Assembly (NCBI GenBank): GCA_032907525.1
Contig: JAJJPM010000110.1
Coordinates: forward strand, 1-14,136
Direction: 5' to 3'
Origin: JAHJQQ01 sp032907525
GTDB lineage: Bacteria > Pseudomonadota > Gammaproteobacteria > Thiohalobacterales > Thiohalobacteraceae
DNA length: 14,136 nt
Shown: in pieces, positions 7,689 through 13,934 of the stretch
Numbering within the stretch: position 1 is the first letter of the stretch
Layout: each line of letters begins with the position of its first letter
The notes under the pieces: generated by a model
What the model was told of the DNA's origin: nothing
Database searches by the model: none
The model's input: the letters and a program-made list of their open reading frames with translations, nothing else
Program-made: the position numbers and the translations under genes

Positions 7689-7693
7689 ATTTT

Positions 7694-8335
7694 ATGAACG
7701 ACACGTTGACCATCGCGGTATCGAAGGGGCGCATCTTCAAGGATACGCTGCCGCTGCTCGCGGCGGCGGGCATCGAGTTGCGCGACGATCCCGAGACCAG
7801 CCGCAAGCTGATCCTCGATACCAATCGCGACAACGTGAAGGTGGTGCTGATCCGCGCCTCCGACGTGCCGACCTATGTGCAGTACGGGGCGGCGGATCTG
7901 GGGGTGGCCGGCAAGGATGTGCTGCTGGAGCACGGCGGCCAGGGGCTGTACGAGCCGCTCGATCTGGAGATCGCCCGGTGCCGGCTGATGGTGGCCGGGC
8001 GGCCGGGCGCGGGAGAGGGCGCCCGCCGTCTGCGCATCGCGACCAAGTACGTGGAGAGTGCGCGGCGCTATTATGCGGCGCAGGGACGGCAGGTCGAGAT
8101 CATCAAGCTCTATGGCTCGATGGAACTCGCGCCGCTGGTCGGGCTCGCGGACCTGATCGTCGATCTGGTGGACACCGGCAACACACTCAAGGCCAACGGT
8201 CTGGTGCCGCTCGCGCACATCGCCGACATCAGCTCGCGCCTGATCGTGAACAAGGCGTCCATGAAGATGAAGCACGCCCAGGTGATGGACTTCGTCGAGC
8301 AGATGGGCGCGGCGGTGGCGGCAGTGCGCCGCTGA
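7694..8335 (+). CDS. hisG: ATP phosphoribosyltransferase, short form (HisG)
   Basis: Catalyses condensation of ATP with PRPP, the first and feedback-controlled step of histidine synthesis. At 213 residues it is the short HisG type, lacking the C-terminal regulatory ACT-like domain of the 299-residue E. coli enzyme; short HisG proteins normally work with HisZ, a HisRS-like regulatory subunit. Features: SKGRIFKDTLPLL at the N-terminus, GAADLGVAGKDVLLE, and the PRPP-binding segment VDLVDTGNTLKANGL. hisZ is not in this window and would be expected elsewhere. The ATG lies six bases after the repeat element, and no recognisable Shine-Dalgarno sequence precedes it (AACCTGATTTT). hisD follows after 58 bases. 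Confidence 0.95.
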   Translation: MNDTLTIAVSKGRIFKDTLPLLAAAGIELRDDPETSRKLILDTNRDNVKVVLIRASDVPTYVQYGAADLGVAGKDVLLEHGGQGLYEPLDLEIARCRLMVAGRPGAGEGARRLRIATKYVESARRYYAAQGRQVEIIKLYGSMELAPLVGLADLIVDLVDTGNTLKANGLVPLAHIADISSRLIVNKASMKMKHAQVMDFVEQMGAAVAAVRR

Positions 8336-8393
8336 CGGACACCGTATTCCCGTACGGACAGCTATACGCATGCACCAGCGAGGGGGGACCCGT

Positions 8394-9698
8394 ATGTTGC
8401 AGATCCGACAGCTTGCCACGACCGATGCCGACTTCTGGTCGCGGCTGGAAAGCGTGCTCGCCTGGGACGCCGCCTCCGACGACCGCGTCAATGCCACGGT
8501 GCGCGACATCCTGCGCGACGTGAAGAGCCGCGGCGACGCCGCCGTGGTGGAGTACACCAACCGCTTCGACCGCATGCAGGCCGCGTCCATGGCCGAGCTG
8601 GAGATCCCGGCCGTACGGCTGACGCAGGCCCTGAACGCCATTCCCAGCGAACAGCGCACGGCCCTGGAGGCCGCGGCGCAGCGCCTGCGCGTCTACGCCG
8701 AGCGCCAGCGCATGGAGTCCTGGAGCTATACCGAGGACGACGGCACGCTGCTCGGTCAGCAGGTCACGCCGCTGGACCGTGTCGGCCTGTACGTGCCGGG
8801 CGGCAAGGCCGCCTATCCCTCGTCGGTGCTGATGAATGCGGTGCCCGCCAAGACCGCCGGCGTGCCGGAGCTGATCATGGTGGTGCCGACGCCGGGTGGC
8901 GAACTGAACGAGCTGGTGCTGGCCGCCGCGGCCATCGCCGGCGTCGACCGCGTCTTCGCCATCGGCGGCGCGCAGGCGGTCGCCGCGCTCGCCTACGGCA
9001 CCGAAACCATCCCGCAGGTGGACAAGATCGTGGGGCCGGGCAACATCTATGTCGCCACCGCCAAGGGCATGGTGTTCGGTACCGTCGGCATCGACATGAT
9101 CGCCGGTCCCTCGGAGATCCTGGTGGTGTGCGATGGCCGGACGCCGGCGGACTGGATCGCGATGGACCTGTTCTCCCAGGCCGAGCACGACGAGGACGCG
9201 CAGGCGATCCTGGTCAGCCCCAGCGCGGAATTCCTCGACGAGGTGCGCAACAGCATCGAGCGCCTGCTGCCGACCATGGAACGCAGGTCCATCATCGAGA
9301 CCTCGCTGTCACAGCGCGCGGCTCTGGTGCTGGTGCGCGATCTCGACGAGGCGGCCGAAGTCGCCAACTTCATCGCGCCGGAACATCTGGAGCTGTCGGT
9401 GGCCGATCCGCAGGCGCTGGCGAAGAAGATCAGGCACGCCGGCGCGATCTTCATGGGCCGCTACACCGCCGAGGCGGTCGGCGACTACTGCGCCGGCCCC
9501 AACCACGTGCTGCCCACCTCCCGCACCGCGCGCTTCTCGTCGCCGCTGGGCGTATACGATTTCCAGAAACGCTCGAGCCTGATCATGTGCTCGCCCGAAG
9601 GGGCGTCCGAACTGGGCAAGACCGCCTCCGTGCTCGCCCGCGGCGAAGGCCTCACCGCCCACGCCTGCTCGGCCGAGTACCGTATACGCAAGAATTGA
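8394..9698 (+). CDS. hisD: Histidinol dehydrogenase HisD
   Basis: Zinc- and NAD-dependent oxidation of L-histidinol to L-histidine, the last two steps of the pathway, in the cytoplasm. The 434 residues equal the length of E. coli HisD. Zinc ligands are Gln262 and His265 (SQAEHDEDA), Asp364 (VGDYCAGPNH) and His423 (LTAHACSAEYR); the catalytic pair is Glu330-His331 (APEHLE). The start at 8394 is supported by the strong GGGGGGA ribosome binding site at 8382-8388; an in-frame ATG at 8370 lies upstream of that site and would add eight residues not found in the family. It is co-directional with hisG and hisC but separated from hisC by a 208-base repeat-containing gap. Confidence 0.96.
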   Translation: MLQIRQLATTDADFWSRLESVLAWDAASDDRVNATVRDILRDVKSRGDAAVVEYTNRFDRMQAASMAELEIPAVRLTQALNAIPSEQRTALEAAAQRLRVYAERQRMESWSYTEDDGTLLGQQVTPLDRVGLYVPGGKAAYPSSVLMNAVPAKTAGVPELIMVVPTPGGELNELVLAAAAIAGVDRVFAIGGAQAVAALAYGTETIPQVDKIVGPGNIYVATAKGMVFGTVGIDMIAGPSEILVVCDGRTPADWIAMDLFSQAEHDEDAQAILVSPSAEFLDEVRNSIERLLPTMERRSIIETSLSQRAALVLVRDLDEAAEVANFIAPEHLELSVADPQALAKKIRHAGAIFMGRYTAEAVGDYCAGPNHVLPTSRTARFSSPLGVYDFQKRSSLIMCSPEGASELGKTASVLARGEGLTAHACSAEYRIRKN

Positions 9699-9704
9699 CG
9701 TCGG

Positions 9705-9890
9705 AAAACTTCTACCGCGAAGGACGCGAAGGCACGCGAGGAAAAACCTTCTTGGCCACGAAAGCCATGAACCCTACGAAGGATCGCGAGGGTGTTTTTC
9801 GAACCGCTATTTTTCGTGGATTTCATGGCAAAAAAGGTTTTGGGTTTCCTTTGCGCGCCTTCGCGTCCTTCGCGGTTGAAGTGGGTTTCT
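9705..9890. repeat. Long imperfect inverted repeat of CGCGAAGGA type (hisD-hisC gap)
   Basis: A perfect 20-base arm beginning ACCGCGAAGGACGCGAAG (9714-9733) is inverted at 9857-9876. The pairing continues inward imperfectly: AAAACCTT (9743-9750) against AAGGTTTT (9834-9841), then TTGGCCACGAAAGCCATGAA against the complement of a CCATGAAATCCACGAAA string. The whole forms a cruciform-capable structure with arms of roughly 60 bases and a centre of about 40 bases. Within each arm the nine-base unit CGCGAAGGA repeats in tandem with variants. I know CGCGAAGGACGCGAAGG-type strings as common dispersed intergenic repeats in proteobacteria; no protein is encoded. Confidence 0.85.
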
Positions 9891-9906
9891 TGGGGTCTAA
9901 TCGGAA

Positions 9907-10992
9907 ATGACGCGCGACATCAGAGACGACATCGGGCACTGGGTGCGGCCGGAGATCCGGGCGTTGTCGGCCTATCACGTGCCGGACCCGGGGCGCTGCA
10001 TCAAGCTGGATGCCATGGAGAACCCCTACGGCTGGCCGGACGAACTGGTGGACGCGTGGCTGGAACGCCTGCGCGGCGTGCCGCTCAACCGCTATCCCGA
10101 TCCGTCCGCGCGGCGTCTGCAGGACAGCCTGCGCGCGGCCATGGACGTGCCGGCGGATATGGATATTCTGCTCGGCAACGGCTCGGACGAGCTGATCCAG
10201 ATGATCGCCCAGACGGTGGCGGCGCCGGGCCGGACGATACTCGCGCCGGAACCGACCTTCGTGATGTACCGCATGATCGCGCAGGTGACCGGCATGCGCT
10301 TCGCGGGCGTGCCGCTGCGCGACGATTTCGCGTTGGACGCGGACGCCATGCTCGAGGCCATCGAGCGGGAGCAGCCCGCGGTGGTGTTCCTCGCCTATCC
10401 GAACAATCCCACCGGCAATCTGTTCGATGCCGAGGCCGTACGCGGCATCCTCGCCGAGGCGCCGGGTCTGGTGGTCGTCGACGAGGCCTACGCGGCCTTC
10501 GCCTCCGACAGCTTCATGGGCGCGCTCGGCAGGTATCCGAATCTGCTGGTGCTGCGCACGGTGTCGAAGATGGGACTGGCGGGTCTGCGGCTCGGCCTGC
10601 TGGCCGGCCCGCCGGCCTGGCTGAACGAGATCGACAAGACGCGCCTGCCGTACAACATCAACGTGCTCACCCAGGCGAGCGCGGAATTCGCCCTCGAGCA
10701 CCGCGCGGTGCTGGACGGACAGACCGCGCGCATCCGCGCCGACCGGGCCGTGCTGTTCGCGGCGCTGGAAGGTCTGCCGGGGCTGAAGGTCTATCCCAGC
10801 GAGGCGAATTTCATCCTGTTCCGCACCCCGGCGGGCCGCGCCGACCCGGTCTTCGCCGGCCTGCGCGACCGTGGCGTGCTCATCAAGAACCTGAGCGGCG
10901 CCGGCGGCGCGCTGCGCGACTGCCTGCGCGTGACGGTCGGGACGCCGGCCGAGAACGCCGCCTTCCTCGAGGCGCTGCGCACGCTGCTGTGA
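9907..10992 (+). CDS. hisC: Histidinol-phosphate aminotransferase HisC
   Basis: A PLP-dependent aminotransferase that converts imidazole-acetol phosphate to histidinol phosphate using glutamate. The 361 residues are normal for the family (E. coli 356). Motifs of fold-type I aminotransferases appear in order: LDAMENPYGWP, NRYPDPSARRL, GNGSDELIQ (phosphate cup), YPNNPTGN (165-170), DEAYAAF with the PLP-contacting Asp192, and the Schiff-base Lys221 in TVSKMGLAGLRLG. The C-terminus LRVTVGTPAENAAFLEAL is typical. It follows the inverted repeat after hisD. The SD match is poor, the nearest G-rich stretch being a few bases further upstream than ideal. It converges on the protease gene with a 24-base gap. 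Confidence 0.95.
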   Translation: MTRDIRDDIGHWVRPEIRALSAYHVPDPGRCIKLDAMENPYGWPDELVDAWLERLRGVPLNRYPDPSARRLQDSLRAAMDVPADMDILLGNGSDELIQMIAQTVAAPGRTILAPEPTFVMYRMIAQVTGMRFAGVPLRDDFALDADAMLEAIEREQPAVVFLAYPNNPTGNLFDAEAVRGILAEAPGLVVVDEAYAAFASDSFMGALGRYPNLLVLRTVSKMGLAGLRLGLLAGPPAWLNEIDKTRLPYNINVLTQASAEFALEHRAVLDGQTARIRADRAVLFAALEGLPGLKVYPSEANFILFRTPAGRADPVFAGLRDRGVLIKNLSGAGGALRDCLRVTVGTPAENAAFLEALRTLL

Positions 10993-11012
10993 GCGGCCCG
11001 CGCGCGGGCCGC
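10993..11012. terminator. Perfect 20-nt GC palindrome between convergent hisC and algW-like genes
   Basis: GCGGCCCGCG is followed directly by its reverse complement, filling most of the 24-base gap and beginning at the base after the hisC stop codon. Flanking GAGC (10991-10994) and GCTC (11015-11018) could extend the pairing. A strong hairpin between two convergent genes suggests a bidirectional transcript end. There is no U-tract in either direction, so a canonical intrinsic terminator is not shown; an RNA-end stabiliser is equally possible. Confidence 0.45.
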
Positions 11013-11016
11013 CGGC

Positions 11017-12180
11017 TCAGCGTGAAGCGTTCGGGCGCTGGCCGATCACCGCGTCCGCCTCGAAGGCCGCGCCGTTGCGCAGACCGCCGACATGCAGCTT
11101 CGAGCCCGGCCGCAGTTCGGCGATGCGATTCATGGAGTCGCGGGCGTCGTTCACCGGCGAGCCATTCAGTGCGGTGACGATGTCGCCCGGCTGCAGCCCG
11201 GCCTGGTCGGCCGGCCCGCCGCGCAGCACGCCGGAAATCAGCACGCCGCGTGCTTCCTGGAGGCCGAAGGACTCGGCCAGCGCCGGCGTCAGGTTCTGGG
11301 CCTCGATGCCCAGCCAGCCGCGCACCACCTGACCGTGCTCGATGATCTGCTTCATCACGCCCTTGGCGAGGCTCTCGGGGATGGCGAAGCCGATGCCCTG
11401 CGAGCCGCCGGATTTGCTGAAGATCGCCGTGTTGATCCCGACGAGCTCGCCGTGCGCGTTGACGAGCGCGCCGCCGGAGTTGCCGGGATTGATCGCCGCG
11501 TCCGTCTGGATGAAGTTCTCGAAGGCACTGATGCCGAGCTGATTGCGCCCGGTCGCGCTGACGATGCCCTGGGTGACGGTCTGGCCGACGCCGAAGGGAT
11601 TGCCGATGGCGAGCACCACGTCGCCGACGCGCAGCCGCGAGGAATCGCCGATGACGATGCTGGGCAGATCATCGGCCTGGATTCTGAGCACGGCCAGGTC
11701 GGTGTCCGGATCCACGCCCACGATCTTCGCGTCGAGGCTGCGGCCGTCGCGGATCATGACCTGGATCTGGTCGGCGCCGGACACGACATGATTGTTGGTC
11801 AGGACGTAGCCCTGGGCGCTGATGATCACGCCCGAGCCCAGGCTGGTCTGCAGCCGCTGGCGCTCGGCGCCCAACTGGTCGCCGAAGAAATACTGGAACA
11901 GCGGATCGTTGAACAGCGGATGGGCGCGCTGGGTGATGAGCTTCGCGGTATAGACGTTGACGACCGCCGGCGCGGCGCGCTCCACGGCGTCGGCATAGGA
12001 GACCGGGCCGCTGCCGAGGCCGTCGCCGATCCGCGTGCTCTGCTCCACGGTTTCGCGCACCTCGACGACAGCCGGCTCCTTGCGGAACAGTTCGGGCTTG
12101 AGCAGCAGCAGGGCGGCGGCGGCCACCAGACCGACGGTGGCCGACTGGAACAGGAAGACGACGAGTTTGCGAAGTTTCAT
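11017..12180 (-). CDS. algW: Membrane-anchored periplasmic serine protease, AlgW/DegS-like
   Basis: A trypsin-like HtrA-family protease with one PDZ domain. In Pseudomonas, AlgW cleaves the anti-sigma factor MucA; in E. coli, DegS cleaves RseA, releasing the extracytoplasmic stress sigma factor. The 387 residues comprise an N-terminal membrane anchor (about 7-27), a protease domain (about 60-275) with catalytic His131 (TNNHVVSG), Asp161 (DTDLAVL) and Ser235 (GNSGGAL), and a single PDZ domain (about 285-380; GWLGIEAQNLTPALAESFG). A single anchor plus one PDZ separates it from DegP/MucD, which has a cleaved signal and two PDZ domains. Its place beside hisC is that of algW in P. aeruginosa. The ATG at 12180 has no obvious Shine-Dalgarno sequence. 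The anti-sigma/sigma partners are not in this window. Confidence 0.93.
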   Translation of the reverse strand: MKLRKLVVFLFQSATVGLVAAAALLLLKPELFRKEPAVVEVRETVEQSTRIGDGLGSGPVSYADAVERAAPAVVNVYTAKLITQRAHPLFNDPLFQYFFGDQLGAERQRLQTSLGSGVIISAQGYVLTNNHVVSGADQIQVMIRDGRSLDAKIVGVDPDTDLAVLRIQADDLPSIVIGDSSRLRVGDVVLAIGNPFGVGQTVTQGIVSATGRNQLGISAFENFIQTDAAINPGNSGGALVNAHGELVGINTAIFSKSGGSQGIGFAIPESLAKGVMKQIIEHGQVVRGWLGIEAQNLTPALAESFGLQEARGVLISGVLRGGPADQAGLQPGDIVTALNGSPVNDARDSMNRIAELRPGSKLHVGGLRNGAAFEADAVIGQRPNASR

Positions 12181-12223
12181 GCTTGGGCTACTCTGTCGGC
12201 CATGCCGACGGTTGGAATCGTGC

Positions 12224-12293
12224 CTGCAGGAGCGGCCCCGGCCGCGAACCGGCGAATCTCCGAGCTCTTCGCGGCGAGAGGCCGCTCCTGCAG
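12224..12293. repeat. REP doublet (REPIN-like) between algW and nif3
   Basis: Two inverted REP units. The right unit (12265-12293, CTCTTCGCGGC-GAGAG-GCCGCTCCTGCAG) resembles the Pseudomonas putida REP consensus as I recall it. The left unit (12224-12252) is its inverted partner. Outer arms CTGCAGGAGCGGCC (12224-12237) and their complement (12280-12293) match over 14 bases, and GCCGCGAA (12241-12248) pairs with TTCGCGGC (12268-12275). Each unit can also fold alone, GCGGC with GCCGC around four or five bases. Such sequences are normally mobilised by RAYT (REP-associated tyrosine) transposases encoded elsewhere. Confidence 0.85.
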
Positions 12294-12297
12294 ATCT

Positions 12298-12316
12298 GTT
12301 CGCCGCGTTGGCGAAC
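12298..12316. other. Perfect 7-bp hairpin beside the REP doublet
   Basis: GTTCGCC (12298-12304) and GGCGAAC (12310-12316) enclose the loop GCGTT, five bases after the REP doublet and about 48 bases before the nif3 start. No U-tract follows on the plus strand. It may be an eroded repeat fragment or a leader hairpin for nif3. Confidence 0.4.
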
Positions 12317-12363
12317 GCAGCAGGAGTTTATCAACAATCGACATCGCCCGGCGAACCAGAGCA

Positions 12364-13122
12364 ATGACCACACTCGACGAACTCGTCAGCTACACCGACA
12401 CCCTGCTGAACAGCGCGGCCTTCCAGGACTATTGCCCGAACGGTCTGCAGGTGGAGGGACGCCGGGAAGTGCGCCGGCTGATGAGCGGCGTGACCGCCTG
12501 CCAGGCGCTGGTCGACGCGGCCGTCGCCGCGGGCGCCGATGCCGTGCTGGTGCACCACGGCTATTTCTGGAAGGACGAGGATCCGCGCGTCACCGGCATG
12601 AAGCGCCGGCGTCTCGCCGCGCTGCTGGCCGCCGACGTCAGCCTGATCGCCTACCACCTGCCGCTCGACGCCCATCCGGAACTGGGCAACAACGCTCAGC
12701 TCGCCCGGGCCCTCGGCCTGCCGGTGGAGGGCTGGTTCGGCGGCGGGCGCGGTCCCGATCTCGCCTGCCACGGCCGGCTGCCCGCGGCGCGCGGCGCGGC
12801 CGATCTCGCCGCCGACATCGGGAACGCCCTCGGGAGGGAGCCGCAGTTCATCACCGGCGGCGATCATCCGGTGCTGCGCGTCGGCTGGTGCACCGGTGCC
12901 GCCCAGTCTTATATCACGGCGGCCGCGGCGCTCGGACTCGACGCCTTCATCAGCGGCGAGATCTCCGAACAGACCGTGCACGTCGCCCGCGAATGCGGCA
13001 TCCATTTCTACGCGGCCGGGCACCATGCCACCGAGCGCTTCGGCGTGCGCGCCCTGGGTGAGCATCTGGCCGCGTGCTTCGGCCTCGAACACACCTTCGT
13101 GGACATCGCCAACCCGGTATAA
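12364..13122 (+). CDS. Nif3-like dinuclear metal center hexameric protein (YbgI family)
   Basis: A 252-residue member of the Nif3/YbgI/DUF34 family (E. coli YbgI 247), a toroidal hexamer with a dinuclear metal site; a GTP cyclohydrolase I type 2 label is often attached but the biochemical role is uncertain. Metal ligands appear at the expected places: His64-His65 (LVHHGYFWK), Asp102 (YHLPLDAHPELGNN) and His220 with Glu224 (GHHATERFG). The N-terminal YCPNGLQVEG is also characteristic. The ATG at 12364 is chosen by alignment with YbgI; the open frame extends far upstream only because it runs antisense to the protease gene. It follows the REP doublet and lies 216 bases before petA. Confidence 0.93.
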   Translation: MTTLDELVSYTDTLLNSAAFQDYCPNGLQVEGRREVRRLMSGVTACQALVDAAVAAGADAVLVHHGYFWKDEDPRVTGMKRRRLAALLAADVSLIAYHLPLDAHPELGNNAQLARALGLPVEGWFGGGRGPDLACHGRLPAARGAADLAADIGNALGREPQFITGGDHPVLRVGWCTGAAQSYITAAAALGLDAFISGEISEQTVHVARECGIHFYAAGHHATERFGVRALGEHLAACFGLEHTFVDIANPV

Positions 13123-13222
13123 GTCATAGAAAAATCGGCGTTCTGCTTGACCTCGCCCGGCGGTTTGTCGGAAGCTATGCGGTTTTCAGGGGCCCGGCCT
13201 CCCGAAGGATTTGCCGGGTCGC

Positions 13223-13236
13223 TTGATCTGACACAA
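13223..13236 (+). promoter_or_regulatory. FNR/Anr-like box upstream of petA
   Basis: TTGAT-CTGA-CACAA matches the TTGAT-N4-ATCAA consensus at eight of ten positions, with a perfect left half. Its centre lies about 42 bases before the start predicted from the TAGAAT hexamer at 13260-13265, the placement of a class II FNR-type activator. No -35 hexamer is visible, as expected for such promoters. The spacing and the gene function (respiratory bc1 complex) support it; the right half-site is degenerate. Confidence 0.4.
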
Positions 13237-13259
13237 GTCCGGCCGGCTGCGAATCGTTG

Positions 13260-13265
13260 TAGAAT
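13260..13265 (+). promoter_or_regulatory. Candidate -10 element of the petAB promoter
   Basis: TAGAAT (five of six matches to TATAAT) lies 73 bases before the petA ATG. No acceptable -35 is found 16-18 bases upstream (the DNA there is GC-rich). The leader that follows includes an AT-rich stretch, AAATTTATTATTAGAAG, that stands out from the surrounding GC-rich DNA. Confidence 0.4.
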
Positions 13266-13338
13266 GGCCCGCCTCGCGCAGCCCGAATGCCGACAAATTT
13301 ATTATTAGAAGCAGTAGACAACCCTGGAGAGCCCTTTA

Positions 13339-13932
13339 ATGAGCACTGATGGCGTAGATACCAGCCGGCGTCGCTTTCTGACTGCTGCCGCCACGGTGGT
13401 GGGAGCCGTGGGGACCGTGTACACCTTGGTCCCCTTCGTGAAGTCCATGCAGCCGAGCGCCCGCGCTCAGGCCGCCGGCGCCCCCGTCGAAGTGGATATC
13501 AGCAAGCTTGAGCCCGGTCAGAAGATCAATGTCGAGTGGCGCGGCAAGCCGGTGTGGGTGGTCAAGCGCACCCCCGAGATGCTGGCCAACCTCAAGGCAC
13601 TGGACGGCCTGATGGCCGATCCGGCTTCCGAGGCGCCGCAGCAGCCGGACTACGCCAAGAACGAGAACCGCTCCATCAAGCCCGAGGTGCTGGTGCTGAT
13701 CGGCATCTGTACCCACCTGGGCTGCTCGCCGACCTACCGGCCGGAAGTGGCGCCGGAGGATCTGGGTGCGGACTGGAAGGGCGGCTTCTTCTGCCCCTGC
13801 CACGGCTCGAAGTTCGATCTGGCCGGCCGCGTCTACAGCGGGGTGCCTGCCCCGACCAACCTGATTGTCCCGCCGCACCGCTACGTCGGTGAGTCGGTGA
13901 TCCTGATTGGCGACGACCAAGGAGCTGCATAA
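13339..13932 (+). CDS. petA: Cytochrome bc1 complex Rieske iron-sulfur subunit PetA
   Basis: The [2Fe-2S] subunit of ubiquinol-cytochrome c reductase, anchored in the inner membrane with its cluster domain in the periplasm, where it passes electrons from ubiquinol to cytochrome c1. The 197-residue product starts with a Tat-type signal-anchor: SRRRFLTAAATVVGAVGTVYTLVPFV (twin Arg in positions 10-12, membrane helix about 14-33). Cluster-binding motifs are CTHLGC (124-129) and CPCHGS (152-157), supplying Cys124, His126, Cys152 and His155; Cys129 and Cys154 form the usual disulfide. The long segment between the two cluster motifs and GVPAPTNLIVPPH after them are typical of proteobacterial bc1. 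A GGAGAG site (13326-13331) precedes the ATG at good spacing. petB follows two bases after its stop. Confidence 0.96.
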   Translation: MSTDGVDTSRRRFLTAAATVVGAVGTVYTLVPFVKSMQPSARAQAAGAPVEVDISKLEPGQKINVEWRGKPVWVVKRTPEMLANLKALDGLMADPASEAPQQPDYAKNENRSIKPEVLVLIGICTHLGCSPTYRPEVAPEDLGADWKGGFFCPCHGSKFDLAGRVYSGVPAPTNLIVPPHRYVGESVILIGDDQGAA

Positions 13933-13934
13933 CC

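Noticed and set aside
8342..8357. Five-base hairpin CCGTA-N6-TACGG in the hisG-hisD gap
   Set aside because: Too short to distinguish from chance and not related to any of the repeat families in the window.
8370..8393. Upstream in-frame ATG for hisD
   Set aside because: The strong G-rich ribosome binding site lies between this ATG and the one at 8394, and the 434-residue product from 8394 equals the family length.
11092..12363. Long plus-strand open frame running antisense to the protease gene into nif3
   Set aside because: It is the GC-rich shadow of the algW/degS-like gene; its composition (Ala, Gly, Asp, His, Gln-rich) matches no family, and nif3 aligns only from 12364.
13191..13220. Eight-base stem (GGCCCGGC ... 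GCCGGGTC) after nif3 as a terminator
   Set aside because: The loop is 14 bases and no T-tract follows; it may help end nif3 transcripts, but the sequence does not support a call.
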